Assembly: GCA_949299135.1 (NCBI GenBank)
Contig: CASFZG010000002.1
Coordinates: forward strand, 1-64,000
From: an uncultured Phascolarctobacterium sp.
Lineage (GTDB): Bacteria > Bacillota > Negativicutes > Acidaminococcales > Acidaminococcaceae
Reading direction: 5' to 3'
Length of the DNA: 64,000 nucleotides
The notes beneath the pieces are model-generated. The model was not told where the DNA came from and searched no databases. It was given only the letters and a program-made list of their open reading frames with translations. A program made the translations under genes and the position numbers. Positions 15,994-25,641 of this stretch are shown in pieces (the first letter of the stretch is position 1; each line of letters starts with the position of its first letter).

Positions 15994-16959
15994 ATGATGA
16001 TTACAGACTTAAAAGACACCAAAATAGCCAAAGACCGTTTACTTAATATGTACGCTACGCTTGCCGAAGGCAAAGCACTGTATAAAGCACGCGAAGCAGT
16101 AAAGTTTAACTGCTCGCTGCGTTCCATACAGCGTGATATTGAAGATTTACGGTCTTTTTTTGCTAACCAAAGCGAAGCAACAGGCGTGGTGCAGGAACTT
16201 ATTTACGACAGAAAGCTTAACGCTTACCGGCTTGTCCCGCCTTTGCGTAATCTTTTGAACAACGAAGAAACCTTCGCAGTGCTGAAAATACTTTTGGAGA
16301 GCCGTTCACTGACGGAAGCAGAACTGTTTCCAATCCTGCAAAAATTAATAACTTGCTGCGTGCCGCCGGATGAACAAAATAGAGTAAACGATTTAATTGC
16401 TAACGAAAAATTTCATTACGTAGAACCCAAGCATAAAAGCAAGCTACTTCTAAAAATGTGGGAGCTTTCTGGTGCTTTACGTGAACATAAGCTGGTAAAA
16501 GTTATATATATGCGGCGCGAAGGCAAAGAGGTTACGCGTTATATTAAGCCAGTGGGTATAATGTTTTCCGAATTTTATTTTTATCTGGTAGCGTTTATAG
16601 ATGAAGAAGCGAGCGGTGAAAAGATTGTATACGAACCGGGCAGTGAAAGCTATCCGACCATTTACAGAATAGACCGCATTAAGGAATACACTATAACCGA
16701 CAAGCATTTTAGTGTACCATATCAAGACCGTTTTGAAGAAGGCGAGTTCCGCCAACGTGTGCAGTTTATGTACGGCGGCAAACTGCAAAAAATAAAGTTC
16801 TGGTATAAAGGACCTTCGGTAGAAGCAGTTTTAGACCGTCTGCCGACAGCAAAAATATTGCAACACGATGATAACGGCTATTTAATCAGCGCCGAAGTTT
16901 TTGGTAAAGGTATTGATATGTGGTTAAGAAGCCAGGGCGATATGGTGGAAAGAGTTTAA
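15994..16959 (+). CDS. WYL-domain transcriptional regulator
   Basis: A 321-residue regulator. The N-terminal winged helix-turn-helix (RLLNMYATLAEGKALYKARE, then CSLRSIQRDIEDLRSFF) is followed by a WYL ligand-sensing domain. In that domain LVKVIYMRREGKEVTRYIKP and FYLVAF occupy the usual beta strands, and a C-terminal WCX-like extension follows. The ATG at 15994 has GGAAGG 6 bases upstream. WYL proteins often control defence and mobile-element genes, such as BrxR and CapW. A decayed copy of this gene's 3' end is found at 18700-18930, upstream of the helicase operon. Confidence 0.88.
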   Translation: MMITDLKDTKIAKDRLLNMYATLAEGKALYKAREAVKFNCSLRSIQRDIEDLRSFFANQSEATGVVQELIYDRKLNAYRLVPPLRNLLNNEETFAVLKILLESRSLTEAELFPILQKLITCCVPPDEQNRVNDLIANEKFHYVEPKHKSKLLLKMWELSGALREHKLVKVIYMRREGKEVTRYIKPVGIMFSEFYFYLVAFIDEEASGEKIVYEPGSESYPTIYRIDRIKEYTITDKHFSVPYQDRFEEGEFRQRVQFMYGGKLQKIKFWYKGPSVEAVLDRLPTAKILQHDDNGYLISAEVFGKGIDMWLRSQGDMVERV

Positions 16960-16982
16960 TATTTGGGATTGGAGAAATCAAG

Positions 16983-18074
16983 ATGAATAAAGTAAAAGAA
17001 ATATTAAGAAACATAGAACCTGATAGCTATGGCAACTATTTTTACTGCCATTATGGTTTGCGTCAAGTTATGGGAATGCTATATGATGCTGCGGATGGTA
17101 CAAGCAAAGATGAATTGGCCGACTGGAAAATAGAAAATCAGTTTACTCAAAGTAATGAAACATTATTAAGCGGTAACTTATTAATGATTAATAGAAATAA
17201 CGGAGTAAAAATTAATCCGGAGTACGATAAAAAACTTCAGATAAAATATAGTGCTAAAAGCTTATTTTATAATGACAATAACCTCAAAAATATAATAAAA
17301 GAAGCTAATGATTTTGTAGAAGAACATACAGGTGGGCACATAAAAAATGCAGTTAATGAAGATAACTTAAAAGAAGCGGCTGCGATAGTAACTAATTCTG
17401 TTTATTTTTACAGCAAATGGTCAGAAAAACTTAAAGAAACTGGCAACATCTTGTTTTCATTAACCCAAAATAATGAAAAAGAGGTTGTTGCAGTAAAAGG
17501 TAAAACCAATAAATATATTTCGAACGAAAAGGTACATGGATTTAGTTATGCTTACTCAGATAAAAGGTATAGTTTCATAGCATTAATGCTTAAAAATGAA
17601 GATAAAAAATTTAGCTGGCAGGATGTTCCAAATTTAGAGAAATTTGAAGAAACAGTAGAAGATAAAGGTTCTATTTCTAATAATGGTGAAATTACAGAAT
17701 CCGGTAGTACAAAAATAAATAAAAAAGAAGTCCATTTTACTATGCCAAAGTTTAAGGTAGATGCAGAAGTCAACTTTGATGAAGCATTAAAAGCTCTGGG
17801 TATAAAAAGTATATACGGGACAAATGCAAATTTATCTAAAGGTTTTTCCTGTTACAACGGTTTGTATTTAAGCACTGTTAACCAAAAAAGCGGCATTCTC
17901 GTAGATGAAAATGGAACTGAAGCGTGGTCTTTTTTGTCTGGAACTGCGTTTTCTAAAACGATGATAGAAGCTGTTCAATTAACTTTTAATAAACCTTACT
18001 TCTTTATGGTATATGACAAGGTTGATGAGCAGCCGGTATTTGCTGGAATTATTAATAATCCGCGGTGGGAATAA
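16983..18074 (+). CDS. Serpin-family protease inhibitor, no signal peptide
   Basis: A 363-residue serpin. The family signatures are in the C-terminal third: the breach and hinge segment VDENGTEAWSFLSGTAF and the final NKPYFFMVYDKVDEQPVFAG, which matches the serpin signature near the C-terminus. Upstream, EAAAIVTNSVYFYSKWSEK corresponds to strand 3A. The length is normal for a single serpin domain. The hinge is less alanine-rich than in classical inhibitory serpins, so inhibition is uncertain. There is no secretion signal, which is unusual among gut-bacterial serpins. GGAGAAATCAAG precedes the ATG. It lies 23 bases after the WYL gene. Confidence 0.85.
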   Translation: MNKVKEILRNIEPDSYGNYFYCHYGLRQVMGMLYDAADGTSKDELADWKIENQFTQSNETLLSGNLLMINRNNGVKINPEYDKKLQIKYSAKSLFYNDNNLKNIIKEANDFVEEHTGGHIKNAVNEDNLKEAAAIVTNSVYFYSKWSEKLKETGNILFSLTQNNEKEVVAVKGKTNKYISNEKVHGFSYAYSDKRYSFIALMLKNEDKKFSWQDVPNLEKFEETVEDKGSISNNGEITESGSTKINKKEVHFTMPKFKVDAEVNFDEALKALGIKSIYGTNANLSKGFSCYNGLYLSTVNQKSGILVDENGTEAWSFLSGTAFSKTMIEAVQLTFNKPYFFMVYDKVDEQPVFAGIINNPRWE

Positions 18075-18128
18075 ATTGTAATGTTATTGTAGTTATGTGA
18101 AAAAGTCAATGATAGAGGTGATTGATAT

Positions 18129-18290
18129 ATGTCTAATTTCAGAAGACCAAGTCCTGATGAAGTAAAGAGAAATAAGGAATGGAAAGAAAAAATGAAAAAA
18201 ATCATTATGGATGATCCAGAACTTTCTATATTTGAAAAATTAAAAAAGATTCACGAATTAGATTCGATGGATAAAATAATTAAATATTAA
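18129..18290 (+). CDS. Small charged hypothetical protein
   Basis: A 53-residue ORF with GAGGTG 8 bases before the ATG. The product starts MSNFRRPSPDEVKRNKEWKE and is rich in Lys, Glu and Asp, with predicted helices and no hydrophobic segment. I do not recognise a family. It lies between the serpin gene and a small membrane-protein gene in the same orientation, so it may belong to one short operon. Confidence 0.55.
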   Translation: MSNFRRPSPDEVKRNKEWKEKMKKIIMDDPELSIFEKLKKIHELDSMDKIIKY

Positions 18291-18313
18291 TTTCGTTAAA
18301 TGTGGTGATAAAA

Positions 18314-18541
18314 GTGTTAAAAATTTTATTAATTATTTTTGTTATTGCCTTAATAATTTTTGGATTTTCATTTTTACTTGGTGCTTTGTCAATTATTATG
18401 AATGCTTTAGGTGCTATATTTGTATTTATATTCGCCGCTATAAAAGGAATTTTTGCCATAGGATTTTCTAAATTATTTTCAACCGTTGGTTTAGTAGCAT
18501 TAGTTATTATTGTACTATTTATTTACTTTTTGAAAAAATAA
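18314..18541 (+). CDS. Small hydrophobic membrane protein
   Basis: A product of about 75 residues, nearly all hydrophobic, with two or three transmembrane helices (ILLIIFVIALIIFGFSFLLG, then a Gly/Ala-rich middle and LVALVIIVLFIYFLKK). The GTG at 18314 is preceded by GGTGAT; GTG codons at 18302 and 18305 are alternatives. No family is recognised. The Gly-rich centre and charged C-terminus resemble small pore-like or toxin-like membrane peptides, but there is no direct support for that. Confidence 0.55.
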   Translation: MLKILLIIFVIALIIFGFSFLLGALSIIMNALGAIFVFIFAAIKGIFAIGFSKLFSTVGLVALVIIVLFIYFLKK

Positions 18542-18568
18542 ATGTTAATTTTGAAGAGGATGATATTT

Positions 18569-18694
18569 ATGAGAATAGATTTAGCAAAGTACTTAGATAA
18601 TGTTAATAAAGAAATAACTAAATTAAACAATAATGAGAATGAAATATTAATAGTAAATGCAGGATTTATAAACGGCTATCAGCAGCTAATTTAA
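18569..18694 (+). CDS. Very small hypothetical protein
   Basis: A 41-residue ORF preceded by GAAGAGGATG, with the ATG at 18569. The product begins MRIDLAKYLDNVNKEITKLN and is Asn- and Leu-rich. It ends just before the WYL remnant and may be a truncated gene whose 3' end was lost in the same rearrangement. Confidence 0.4.
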   Translation: MRIDLAKYLDNVNKEITKLNNNENEILIVNAGFINGYQQLI

Positions 18695-18699
18695 TATAA

Positions 18700-18930
18700 A
18701 TTTGAAGAAGTCGAGTTTTTCAAACGTGTACAGTTTATGTATGACGGCAAGCTTCAAAAATAAAGTTTTGGTATACAGATCTTTCGATATAAGTTGTTTT
18801 AAATTGCCTGCCAACAACAAAATATTACAAATGTTGATAAGATCTACTTAATTAGCATTGAAGTTTTTGGCAAAGGCATGATTGCGGCTGAGAAGCCAGT
18901 ATGATATAGTTAAGGTAGTGGAGATAAACC
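18700..18930 (+). pseudogene. Remnant of a WYL regulator gene (3' end)
   Basis: This stretch is a decayed copy of the last 220 or so bases of the intact WYL gene (16736-16959). Matching blocks include GAAGAAG-TCGAG, CAGTTTATGTA, ACGGCAA, AAAGTT-TGGTAT, AAAATATT and GAAGTTTTTGG. A one-base deletion and an in-frame TAA at about 18761 break the reading frame. Translated blocks such as RVQFMYDGKLQK and EVFGKG match the intact protein. It lies directly upstream of the helicase operon. Confidence 0.85.
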
Positions 18931-19070
18931 AATAATTTAATAATAATTGATAAAGGTAAAAAATGTTTTTTGGAAAATGATAAAAATAAGATAAGGAAAT
19001 GACTAACCAATATTTATAATTGTCAATTCTAATATAAAAACGAATACAATGTTCAGATTGGAGAAATAAT

Positions 19071-22000
19071 ATGGCTATAATTTTTGATGACATTATTTGG
19101 GCAGACTGGGGTTTGAAAAGAAATGCCACTAATTTATCTAACTCACAATATAAGCCTGCTAAACCAGATGATATAGAGGATGATAATGGGAATTATTATG
19201 ATAGTCATACTCTTGATATTGCCGATGAGGAAATTGATAATACTGATTTAAGTTATACAGACAAGAATATTTGTATTAAATTAAATAATAAAAATATTAC
19301 TAGAATCAATAAAAGCGAAAAAGTTCTGTGCGACAAATTTCCGAAGCTGAGGGAAATACCGTCAGGGGATCGGATGAATATGATTTTAAAAGGATTGTTT
19401 CTGGAAGGTTGTAGAAAGCATATGTATATCCGCAATCTTACTTTCACACATCAAAGTGATGGTTTGGATGTAAAAATGCTTGGTATTAGACCAGAAAGAA
19501 CGCCTGGAGATTTCCTCGATGGCTATATTCCCAATGATGTTTCCTTATTGTTCAAGGGTTATATTTCAGGAAAAGTATTTATTGTCAATTCGATTCATGA
19601 AGTTGCAAATACTGAACAGTTAGATTTTGAAGCCGATGTAGTTGCAATTCCATATGAAAATCCAGAAATGATTCGCAGCAATTTTCTGTATGATATTCTG
19701 GATAATGCTGGTTCCTTGACGGAGTACACCGGAGAGAAACTTGAGGAATGGAAAGAATATTTGCAATGGAAGATGGAAGTGGCTAAACGGCAGATTTATG
19801 GTTGTAAATACTACAAAGTTGCTTTTGATGATGTTAGAAAGCGCTTGAATTTTTGGTTGGTTTTTGAGAATAAAGATACATTTAGTGCTTTCCGAAAGTA
19901 TCTTGGCAGAGATATTCAAGTCTTTGATAATAACTATTCCAAAGATAAGTGGCATTTTGATTTTGCGGGCGACATCAATAACAAACGTCAAAGATTTAAT
20001 AGCGTAGAACTTGGACGATATAAGGGTGTTGTCAGTGAATACTATTTAAAGGACAATGCTACATCCTCTGACAAAGGTAAGAATTTGACAGGGGAAGATA
20101 TGCATCTTGCATATAGCCTGCAGAGCGAAAGTAATTATTACTTTGACGATTCTGAAGAAGATGATGACGCGGCTTCCGAGCAAGATCTTTATGATGAGTT
20201 TGATAATCCTTACATTGTTCAAGTTGCATACGAGCTCAACAGAAAAGATATTGATGAAATAAATCGCCTTAACTTGGATGATGAGAGTATTTCACAATAT
20301 GTTCATGAGTATGTCTTGGGGAATTACTATTCAAATGGATTTCTTGCATTGTCAGCTATTGGTGATTTTGTTTTAATACATAGATTTCAACAAGCTATTC
20401 GGCAGCTTGAAATGGATGAATGCTATTCTCCAAATCTTGCGATGTGGCTATTTAATGTTGCAAGAGCTCGTATTCCGGGTGATGGAGAGAATGTTTCTGT
20501 TGATCAATGGCTCAATCCACATATTGCTAAAAATGAAAATCAAAAACAAGCCGTTTACAAGATGCTGTCTGCGCCGGACCTTTGCTTAGTGCAAGGACCT
20601 CCTGGTACCGGAAAAACAACGGTTATTGCAGAAGCCATATATCAATTTGTAAAAAAAGGATACAGAGTACTTGTAGCTTCTCAATCGAATGATGCGGTTG
20701 ACAATGCGTTGGAACGACTTGCAGATACTCCGGTAATTCGTGCTATAAGATTAGGGCAGAAAGGAAAGCGAAAACGCAGGATTGATGATCTTAGTACAAG
20801 AAAATTTTCTGAAGACGAGGCCTTAAAATACTACTATAATGCTCTCGCTGTCCAAGTATCTAAGAATTGGCTTGACGCTTGGGACGCTCTTGAAAAAAAC
20901 GGTGCCTTGTACGATAAGGACATCCGCGATGCGAAGATGTTTAACTATGATATAGCTGAATTGAACAATGAACTTATATCTCTTAATGATAGCTATGGAA
21001 ATATACGCCGTAAATTAGATGATATTTCCAAAGAATTTTCTGATGCCAATAATTTTAACACTTCTTTGGAAAATGATAAGCAGCAGTTTAGGATTGCTGA
21101 AGATTGCTTTATCGGTAAAAAAGAGATTCCATTCTATTTTTCTGAATCTATGGTTCGCATTTGTGAAGATGTGTTAAACAGTTTAATTGAAAGTACAATT
21201 CAAAAAGGTGTATATATAGCGCCTAAAAAACTTGACCTTGATGATATGGGACTTGGCAAAGAGCAGGCGTGCATTGTTTTAATCGCAAAAAATCTTACGA
21301 TTCTTGAGAACTTTGTAAAGAAGCTTCGAGAAAAAGTAGGGGCAGATAGCTCCGCTGATGGTGAAATGATGATTCTTACCAGCCAGTTACAGGAAGAACA
21401 GAAGAAACTTATAGAATATATTACTACTGAAGATGAAGATGGCGAGGCTGAATGCAAAAAGCAAATAAAGGTGCTTAAGAAAAGAATTGATGAACTTAAG
21501 TTTTCTTCATCAATCGTTGATGTTTCCAGTGATGAAGAAGATATTTTGTCTAAAGAAATGCTTTCTTCCATTTCTGCTGATACCACAAGTAGTACTTTTG
21601 ATTTGTTAAGTAAAATTATTTCAGAATGGACTATGACTATCCAAAAGATGCTTAAACAGATCAAGTGTGAGCTTTCCAATAGACAACCCGTAGATATTTC
21701 TGATATTTCGAATAGACAGAAAATTGCTGAAATTGAATTGGATTCAGTAAATGAGAATATCAAGAATGTCAAAGGTCAGATTGTCAGCAAACAGCAGACT
21801 TTGCGAAAATTACGTGAAAAGTATTCAATTGACTCAACAAATGCAAATGAGATTGTTGAACATATACAGCGGCTTAAGGAGGAGAATATTCAGAAGTTAC
21901 ATAACCAAAAAAGTTTCAGAGATGATTGGGAAAAAACATTACGGTCTTTTAAAGAACGTTTAGTTGATGAAGATGCGTTTAAATATGATAAAGAGTATTA

Positions 22001-23174
22001 TCAGAAATTCTATATTAACGCTTGCAATGTTGTAGGTATTTCTTGTACTGACAATATGCGTAATCTAACCGATAATGGATATGATGACTTTGATGTTGTC
22101 ATAATAGACGAAGTAAGTAAGGCTACACCGCCTGAACTGTTAATTCCGTTGATGAAAGCAAGAAAGGCTATTTTGGTCGGAGATCATAGGCAACTTCCTC
22201 CTATGTTCAAAGAACATGAAGGGTCATACAAGGAACTTGTTGAGAGTGAGTATGATACGCCTGAAGAAGTGCGTGATTTGCTTACTGAGGAAAACTTCCG
22301 TAGATTCCGAAAGATGGTCACAGCGTCTTTATTCAAAGATTATTTTGAACAGGCTGATGATAGAATTAAGCATTCTTTGTTAGTCCAATACCGTATGCAT
22401 ACGGATATCATGGACATCATCAACAGATTTTATGAGCAACGTCTTTCTTGCGGCCTTTCAGAAGATGTTGAAAACATGGAGAAAAGCCACGGGTTGACAA
22501 TTAAGGGAGTTGATGGAAGCACTTTTATCGTACCTGACAGACACGCATATTGGATTGATTCCTCTTATACACCTAGTGGTAAAGCTATTTACGAGATTCG
22601 GCCTCATAACAGCACTTCAAATTACAATGTATTGGAAAAATTCATTGTTATGGAATTGCTCAAGAAGATTGCAGATACTTATAAGGAACAAGGGTATGGT
22701 GGCGTCAACAGAAAAACAATAGGGGTTATTAGTTTTTATCAAATGCAGGTGAATGAACTTCGAGAAGCATTTAGAGAAGCCAAAAGAACTTACGACTTTT
22801 CTGCGATAGATGTCGATATCAATACTGTTGATAGATTCCAAGGTAAGGAAAAAAATATTATAATTACCTGCTTAGTTAGAAACAACAGGAGTAGAAAAGC
22901 AAGTAAGCATGTTGTTGCTTTTGAAAGAATCAATGTTGCTTTTTCGAGAGCACAGGAACTTTTGTTTATTGTAGGAGCAAAGGATATGTACGAAAACCAG
23001 CAAGTTCAATTGCCCAATATGGATATGCCTGGATTCAGGACAGTTCCCGTTTATAAGAATATAATTGAGACTTTGAATCGAAAAGGTTGTTTTAAGTCCT
23101 GCAACAAACTTATTACGCCTCAACTTGAAGCAAAAGTTATTGATGAATACATCGAGAACGGAGGCAGGTTATGA
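19071..23174 (+). CDS. SF1 (Upf1/DNA2-like) helicase with long insertion
   Basis: A 1367-residue protein. Residues 1-470 are an uncharacterised N-terminal region with an acidic stretch. The helicase core has Walker A GPPGTGKTT (about 508-516), Walker B VVIIDEVSKATPPEL (about 1009), motif III VGDHRQLPPMF, motif V VDRFQGKEKNIIIT and motif VI ERINVAFSRAQELLF. Between motifs I and II lie about 400 residues of mostly coiled-coil sequence, much larger than in typical AAA_11/AAA_12 helicases. The gene overlaps the PIN gene by 4 bases and heads a five-gene operon. The RBS segment GATTGGAGAAAT also precedes the serpin gene. Confidence 0.88.
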   Translation: MAIIFDDIIWADWGLKRNATNLSNSQYKPAKPDDIEDDNGNYYDSHTLDIADEEIDNTDLSYTDKNICIKLNNKNITRINKSEKVLCDKFPKLREIPSGDRMNMILKGLFLEGCRKHMYIRNLTFTHQSDGLDVKMLGIRPERTPGDFLDGYIPNDVSLLFKGYISGKVFIVNSIHEVANTEQLDFEADVVAIPYENPEMIRSNFLYDILDNAGSLTEYTGEKLEEWKEYLQWKMEVAKRQIYGCKYYKVAFDDVRKRLNFWLVFENKDTFSAFRKYLGRDIQVFDNNYSKDKWHFDFAGDINNKRQRFNSVELGRYKGVVSEYYLKDNATSSDKGKNLTGEDMHLAYSLQSESNYYFDDSEEDDDAASEQDLYDEFDNPYIVQVAYELNRKDIDEINRLNLDDESISQYVHEYVLGNYYSNGFLALSAIGDFVLIHRFQQAIRQLEMDECYSPNLAMWLFNVARARIPGDGENVSVDQWLNPHIAKNENQKQAVYKMLSAPDLCLVQGPPGTGKTTVIAEAIYQFVKKGYRVLVASQSNDAVDNALERLADTPVIRAIRLGQKGKRKRRIDDLSTRKFSEDEALKYYYNALAVQVSKNWLDAWDALEKNGALYDKDIRDAKMFNYDIAELNNELISLNDSYGNIRRKLDDISKEFSDANNFNTSLENDKQQFRIAEDCFIGKKEIPFYFSESMVRICEDVLNSLIESTIQKGVYIAPKKLDLDDMGLGKEQACIVLIAKNLTILENFVKKLREKVGADSSADGEMMILTSQLQEEQKKLIEYITTEDEDGEAECKKQIKVLKKRIDELKFSSSIVDVSSDEEDILSKEMLSSISADTTSSTFDLLSKIISEWTMTIQKMLKQIKCELSNRQPVDISDISNRQKIAEIELDSVNENIKNVKGQIVSKQQTLRKLREKYSIDSTNANEIVEHIQRLKEENIQKLHNQKSFRDDWEKTLRSFKERLVDEDAFKYDKEYYQKFYINACNVVGISCTDNMRNLTDNGYDDFDVVIIDEVSKATPPELLIPLMKARKAILVGDHRQLPPMFKEHEGSYKELVESEYDTPEEVRDLLTEENFRRFRKMVTASLFKDYFEQADDRIKHSLLVQYRMHTDIMDIINRFYEQRLSCGLSEDVENMEKSHGLTIKGVDGSTFIVPDRHAYWIDSSYTPSGKAIYEIRPHNSTSNYNVLEKFIVMELLKKIADTYKEQGYGGVNRKTIGVISFYQMQVNELREAFREAKRTYDFSAIDVDINTVDRFQGKEKNIIITCLVRNNRSRKASKHVVAFERINVAFSRAQELLFIVGAKDMYENQQVQLPNMDMPGFRTVPVYKNIIETLNRKGCFKSCNKLITPQLEAKVIDEYIENGGRL

Positions 23175-25630
23175 TTATATCCGAGGTTATAATGTCTTAC
23201 CCTTGCATAAAATACGAGGTTGAGGTTTCTCATTTTACTGAGAGGAAATCTACGGCGATAGAATGGGTCATTCTTGAAGCAATCAATAGATGTAATGTAT
23301 TAACTCAGTATGAAGGCGTTTCAATATCTGATTTTTTTAAGAGTATTTTTACTATTTCAGATGCAGATTTATTAATTCGGCCTTGTTTGCTTGCCCTTCA
23401 CGATATGGGAGCAATTAACATTTCAGGCATTGATAATGAAACTGAGTTATCAACGGTTCCTATGAGAAATTTACAGCTAACTAAAATTGGCAAAGAGTTG
23501 CAGATGCAAGGGCTTCTTCCTGGTACTATTGCAGAAGATACTTTTACGATTTATTATGATTTGATAAACAGAACCCTTATAAAAGATACACGACTGTATC
23601 AAGAAAATGCAACCGGTATTAAAGTGATGGAGACTGATGAAACCGAAAGTGTTGAGTTCCCATATTCTGCAATCCGTGAATGGCTTAGTTCCATTCAACA
23701 GAACAATAGAAGAACAGAAATGAACTGGCTATATCCTACCACCAAAATTCAAGATATAACTTCGCTTGAAGCAGATGTTTTATGGAAAAATACAGTTAAA
23801 AAGATTGACTTAACTTATGGAATGCAATGGCGAGTTGTGGACGAAGAAAATGAGGAATTTCATGAGATTTCATTAAAAGGTGCAGAGCTTTCTTGCCCTG
23901 ATGAAATGAAAAGTCTGCCTAAACTTGATATCGTAGATCCTGATGACGAAATCGAACAATTTGTTCCTGTGTCAGAAGTTAACGCTTTTGTTGGAAATTA
24001 TCAACGCAAAGATGACCTGTTTTGTATTAATAAAAAATATTATACAGAATTAAGAGCAGACCAGCTAAGCAAAAGAAAAAAATTAAGGGTGGGTTTTGTT
24101 TTCGGAGCAGACTCTTTTAAGGTAGAAAGTAAAGGAAAACAGTTAATCATCTGGATTCCGGAAAGTATTGGCAGCAATGTTCTTTATAGAAATGATAAAG
24201 CTGTTGTTCAAGCCGGAATCATCACTGTATATGCAGGTAGTACGGCTAAAAATATGGCAATAGCTTACGTGCCAAAGACCTGTCAACTCAACAACTTAAC
24301 TGAAGAATTATTGCCTTATGTTGAGAAGTATTATGAGCAAGAAAACAGTATCCTTTTTGTTCTTGTCGAAATTGGATTAAAGGACTTGTTTCTTGAGTAT
24401 GTTGAACGTCTTGTAAAAAAAGAAGAAACTATTAGTAAAAAAGCTGAAATAATTGATTTGCTTAACTACAAAAGCAACGGCTACTATAATCAAAAGCTGA
24501 TATCTTCTTCGGATAAGGAGCGGTTTATTCTTGATGTTGGATATATACGAGAACGCTGCAATAGTATCAATGATGCTATATCTATTCTTGAAGAATATTC
24601 TTCCGTTACATCACTGCTACGAGAAGAAGGCATTATTCAGAGAGTTATTCAAACTATTGTTGATATCATTGGAGAAGTAAATGATTTGAATGATATTTGG
24701 AGTCTTTGGAATGCCATTGAAAAAATTAAGAGATCACACATCACTTGGATTAACAAAACTGGTATATACAAAAGAGTATACTCAAATACCGGTATTTCTG
24801 ATTTGTTTGAGAAGTTTAAAGATGATGAAGTTTTTAACATTAAAGAATATACAGCAGTGGAACAAATCTTTCTTAATATGAAACGGATTTATATTCGTAT
24901 CCAAGAATTCCTCCCGGAATTTGATATGTATTCTCATGCCAGCAACGAAAAGTATAATGAAATCGTGATCAAGCATATGGATAGCCTCAGTAACTTGTAT
25001 GACGAAATTCGACAGTGGAAAGACGAAGAAGAAAAGTTCAGCAATAAAGTTCTTGATATCAAAGACTTTATTCGCCCCGGCACTTCTTTCGCAAATGTCA
25101 AGGCTAATGTTGATGGTTTGTGTAGTGCATTGGCTAGCTACTTTGATGATTCTTTCATGAAGTACAATAAAGTTTACATTATTGATACTTGCACGCTGAT
25201 GCACGCGCCAGGGGTGATTTCTTGGTTTGACGGAGAAAATGCATTGCTCATTGTTCCAATGATTGTTCTTGATGAACTAGATGATAAAAAATCATCTGAT
25301 GATGAGGACGAAGCATTTTGCGCAAGAGCTGCCATTAGAAATATAAATAATTATCGTTCATATGAATGGATCAATGTTGGCCAGAATAGTTATCCGGAAT
25401 TATTATCTGATGATTTAGATAAAGAACGTAATGATAATAAAATCCTTTCTATTGCATTGCGGTATAAGATAAAAAATCCAATCATCTTAACAGATGATAT
25501 TAATTTGGGAAACATTGCTGACGGCTATAAAATCAAAAGTATGACTCTTAAATCGTATAGGGCTATGAGAGAACATGCAAAACTTACTACAAAAGTCAAT
25601 GGAAAGAAAAAGCAAAGAAAGAAGAAATGA
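23171..25630 (+). CDS. Large protein with C-terminal PIN nuclease domain
   Basis: An 819-residue protein. The last 140 residues are a PIN-type ribonuclease domain with the acidic residues in place: YIIDTCTLMH, VPMIVLDELDD, NDNKILSIALRY and ILTDDINLG. The N-terminal 110 residues look like a winged-helix module (AIEWVILEAINRCNVLTQYE, then a MRNLQLTKIGKELQMQGLLPG end). The middle is unassigned and partly helical, and the C-terminus is a Lys-rich tail. The start ATG overlaps the helicase stop (ATGA) and has GGAGG 6 bases upstream; ATG at 23201 is an alternative. Coupling to a helicase suggests cleavage of unwound RNA or DNA. Confidence 0.8.
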   Translation: MIISEVIMSYPCIKYEVEVSHFTERKSTAIEWVILEAINRCNVLTQYEGVSISDFFKSIFTISDADLLIRPCLLALHDMGAINISGIDNETELSTVPMRNLQLTKIGKELQMQGLLPGTIAEDTFTIYYDLINRTLIKDTRLYQENATGIKVMETDETESVEFPYSAIREWLSSIQQNNRRTEMNWLYPTTKIQDITSLEADVLWKNTVKKIDLTYGMQWRVVDEENEEFHEISLKGAELSCPDEMKSLPKLDIVDPDDEIEQFVPVSEVNAFVGNYQRKDDLFCINKKYYTELRADQLSKRKKLRVGFVFGADSFKVESKGKQLIIWIPESIGSNVLYRNDKAVVQAGIITVYAGSTAKNMAIAYVPKTCQLNNLTEELLPYVEKYYEQENSILFVLVEIGLKDLFLEYVERLVKKEETISKKAEIIDLLNYKSNGYYNQKLISSSDKERFILDVGYIRERCNSINDAISILEEYSSVTSLLREEGIIQRVIQTIVDIIGEVNDLNDIWSLWNAIEKIKRSHITWINKTGIYKRVYSNTGISDLFEKFKDDEVFNIKEYTAVEQIFLNMKRIYIRIQEFLPEFDMYSHASNEKYNEIVIKHMDSLSNLYDEIRQWKDEEEKFSNKVLDIKDFIRPGTSFANVKANVDGLCSALASYFDDSFMKYNKVYIIDTCTLMHAPGVISWFDGENALLIVPMIVLDELDDKKSSDDEDEAFCARAAIRNINNYRSYEWINVGQNSYPELLSDDLDKERNDNKILSIALRYKIKNPIILTDDINLGNIADGYKIKSMTLKSYRAMREHAKLTTKVNGKKKQRKKK

Positions 25631-25641
25631 GGTGAACAGCT

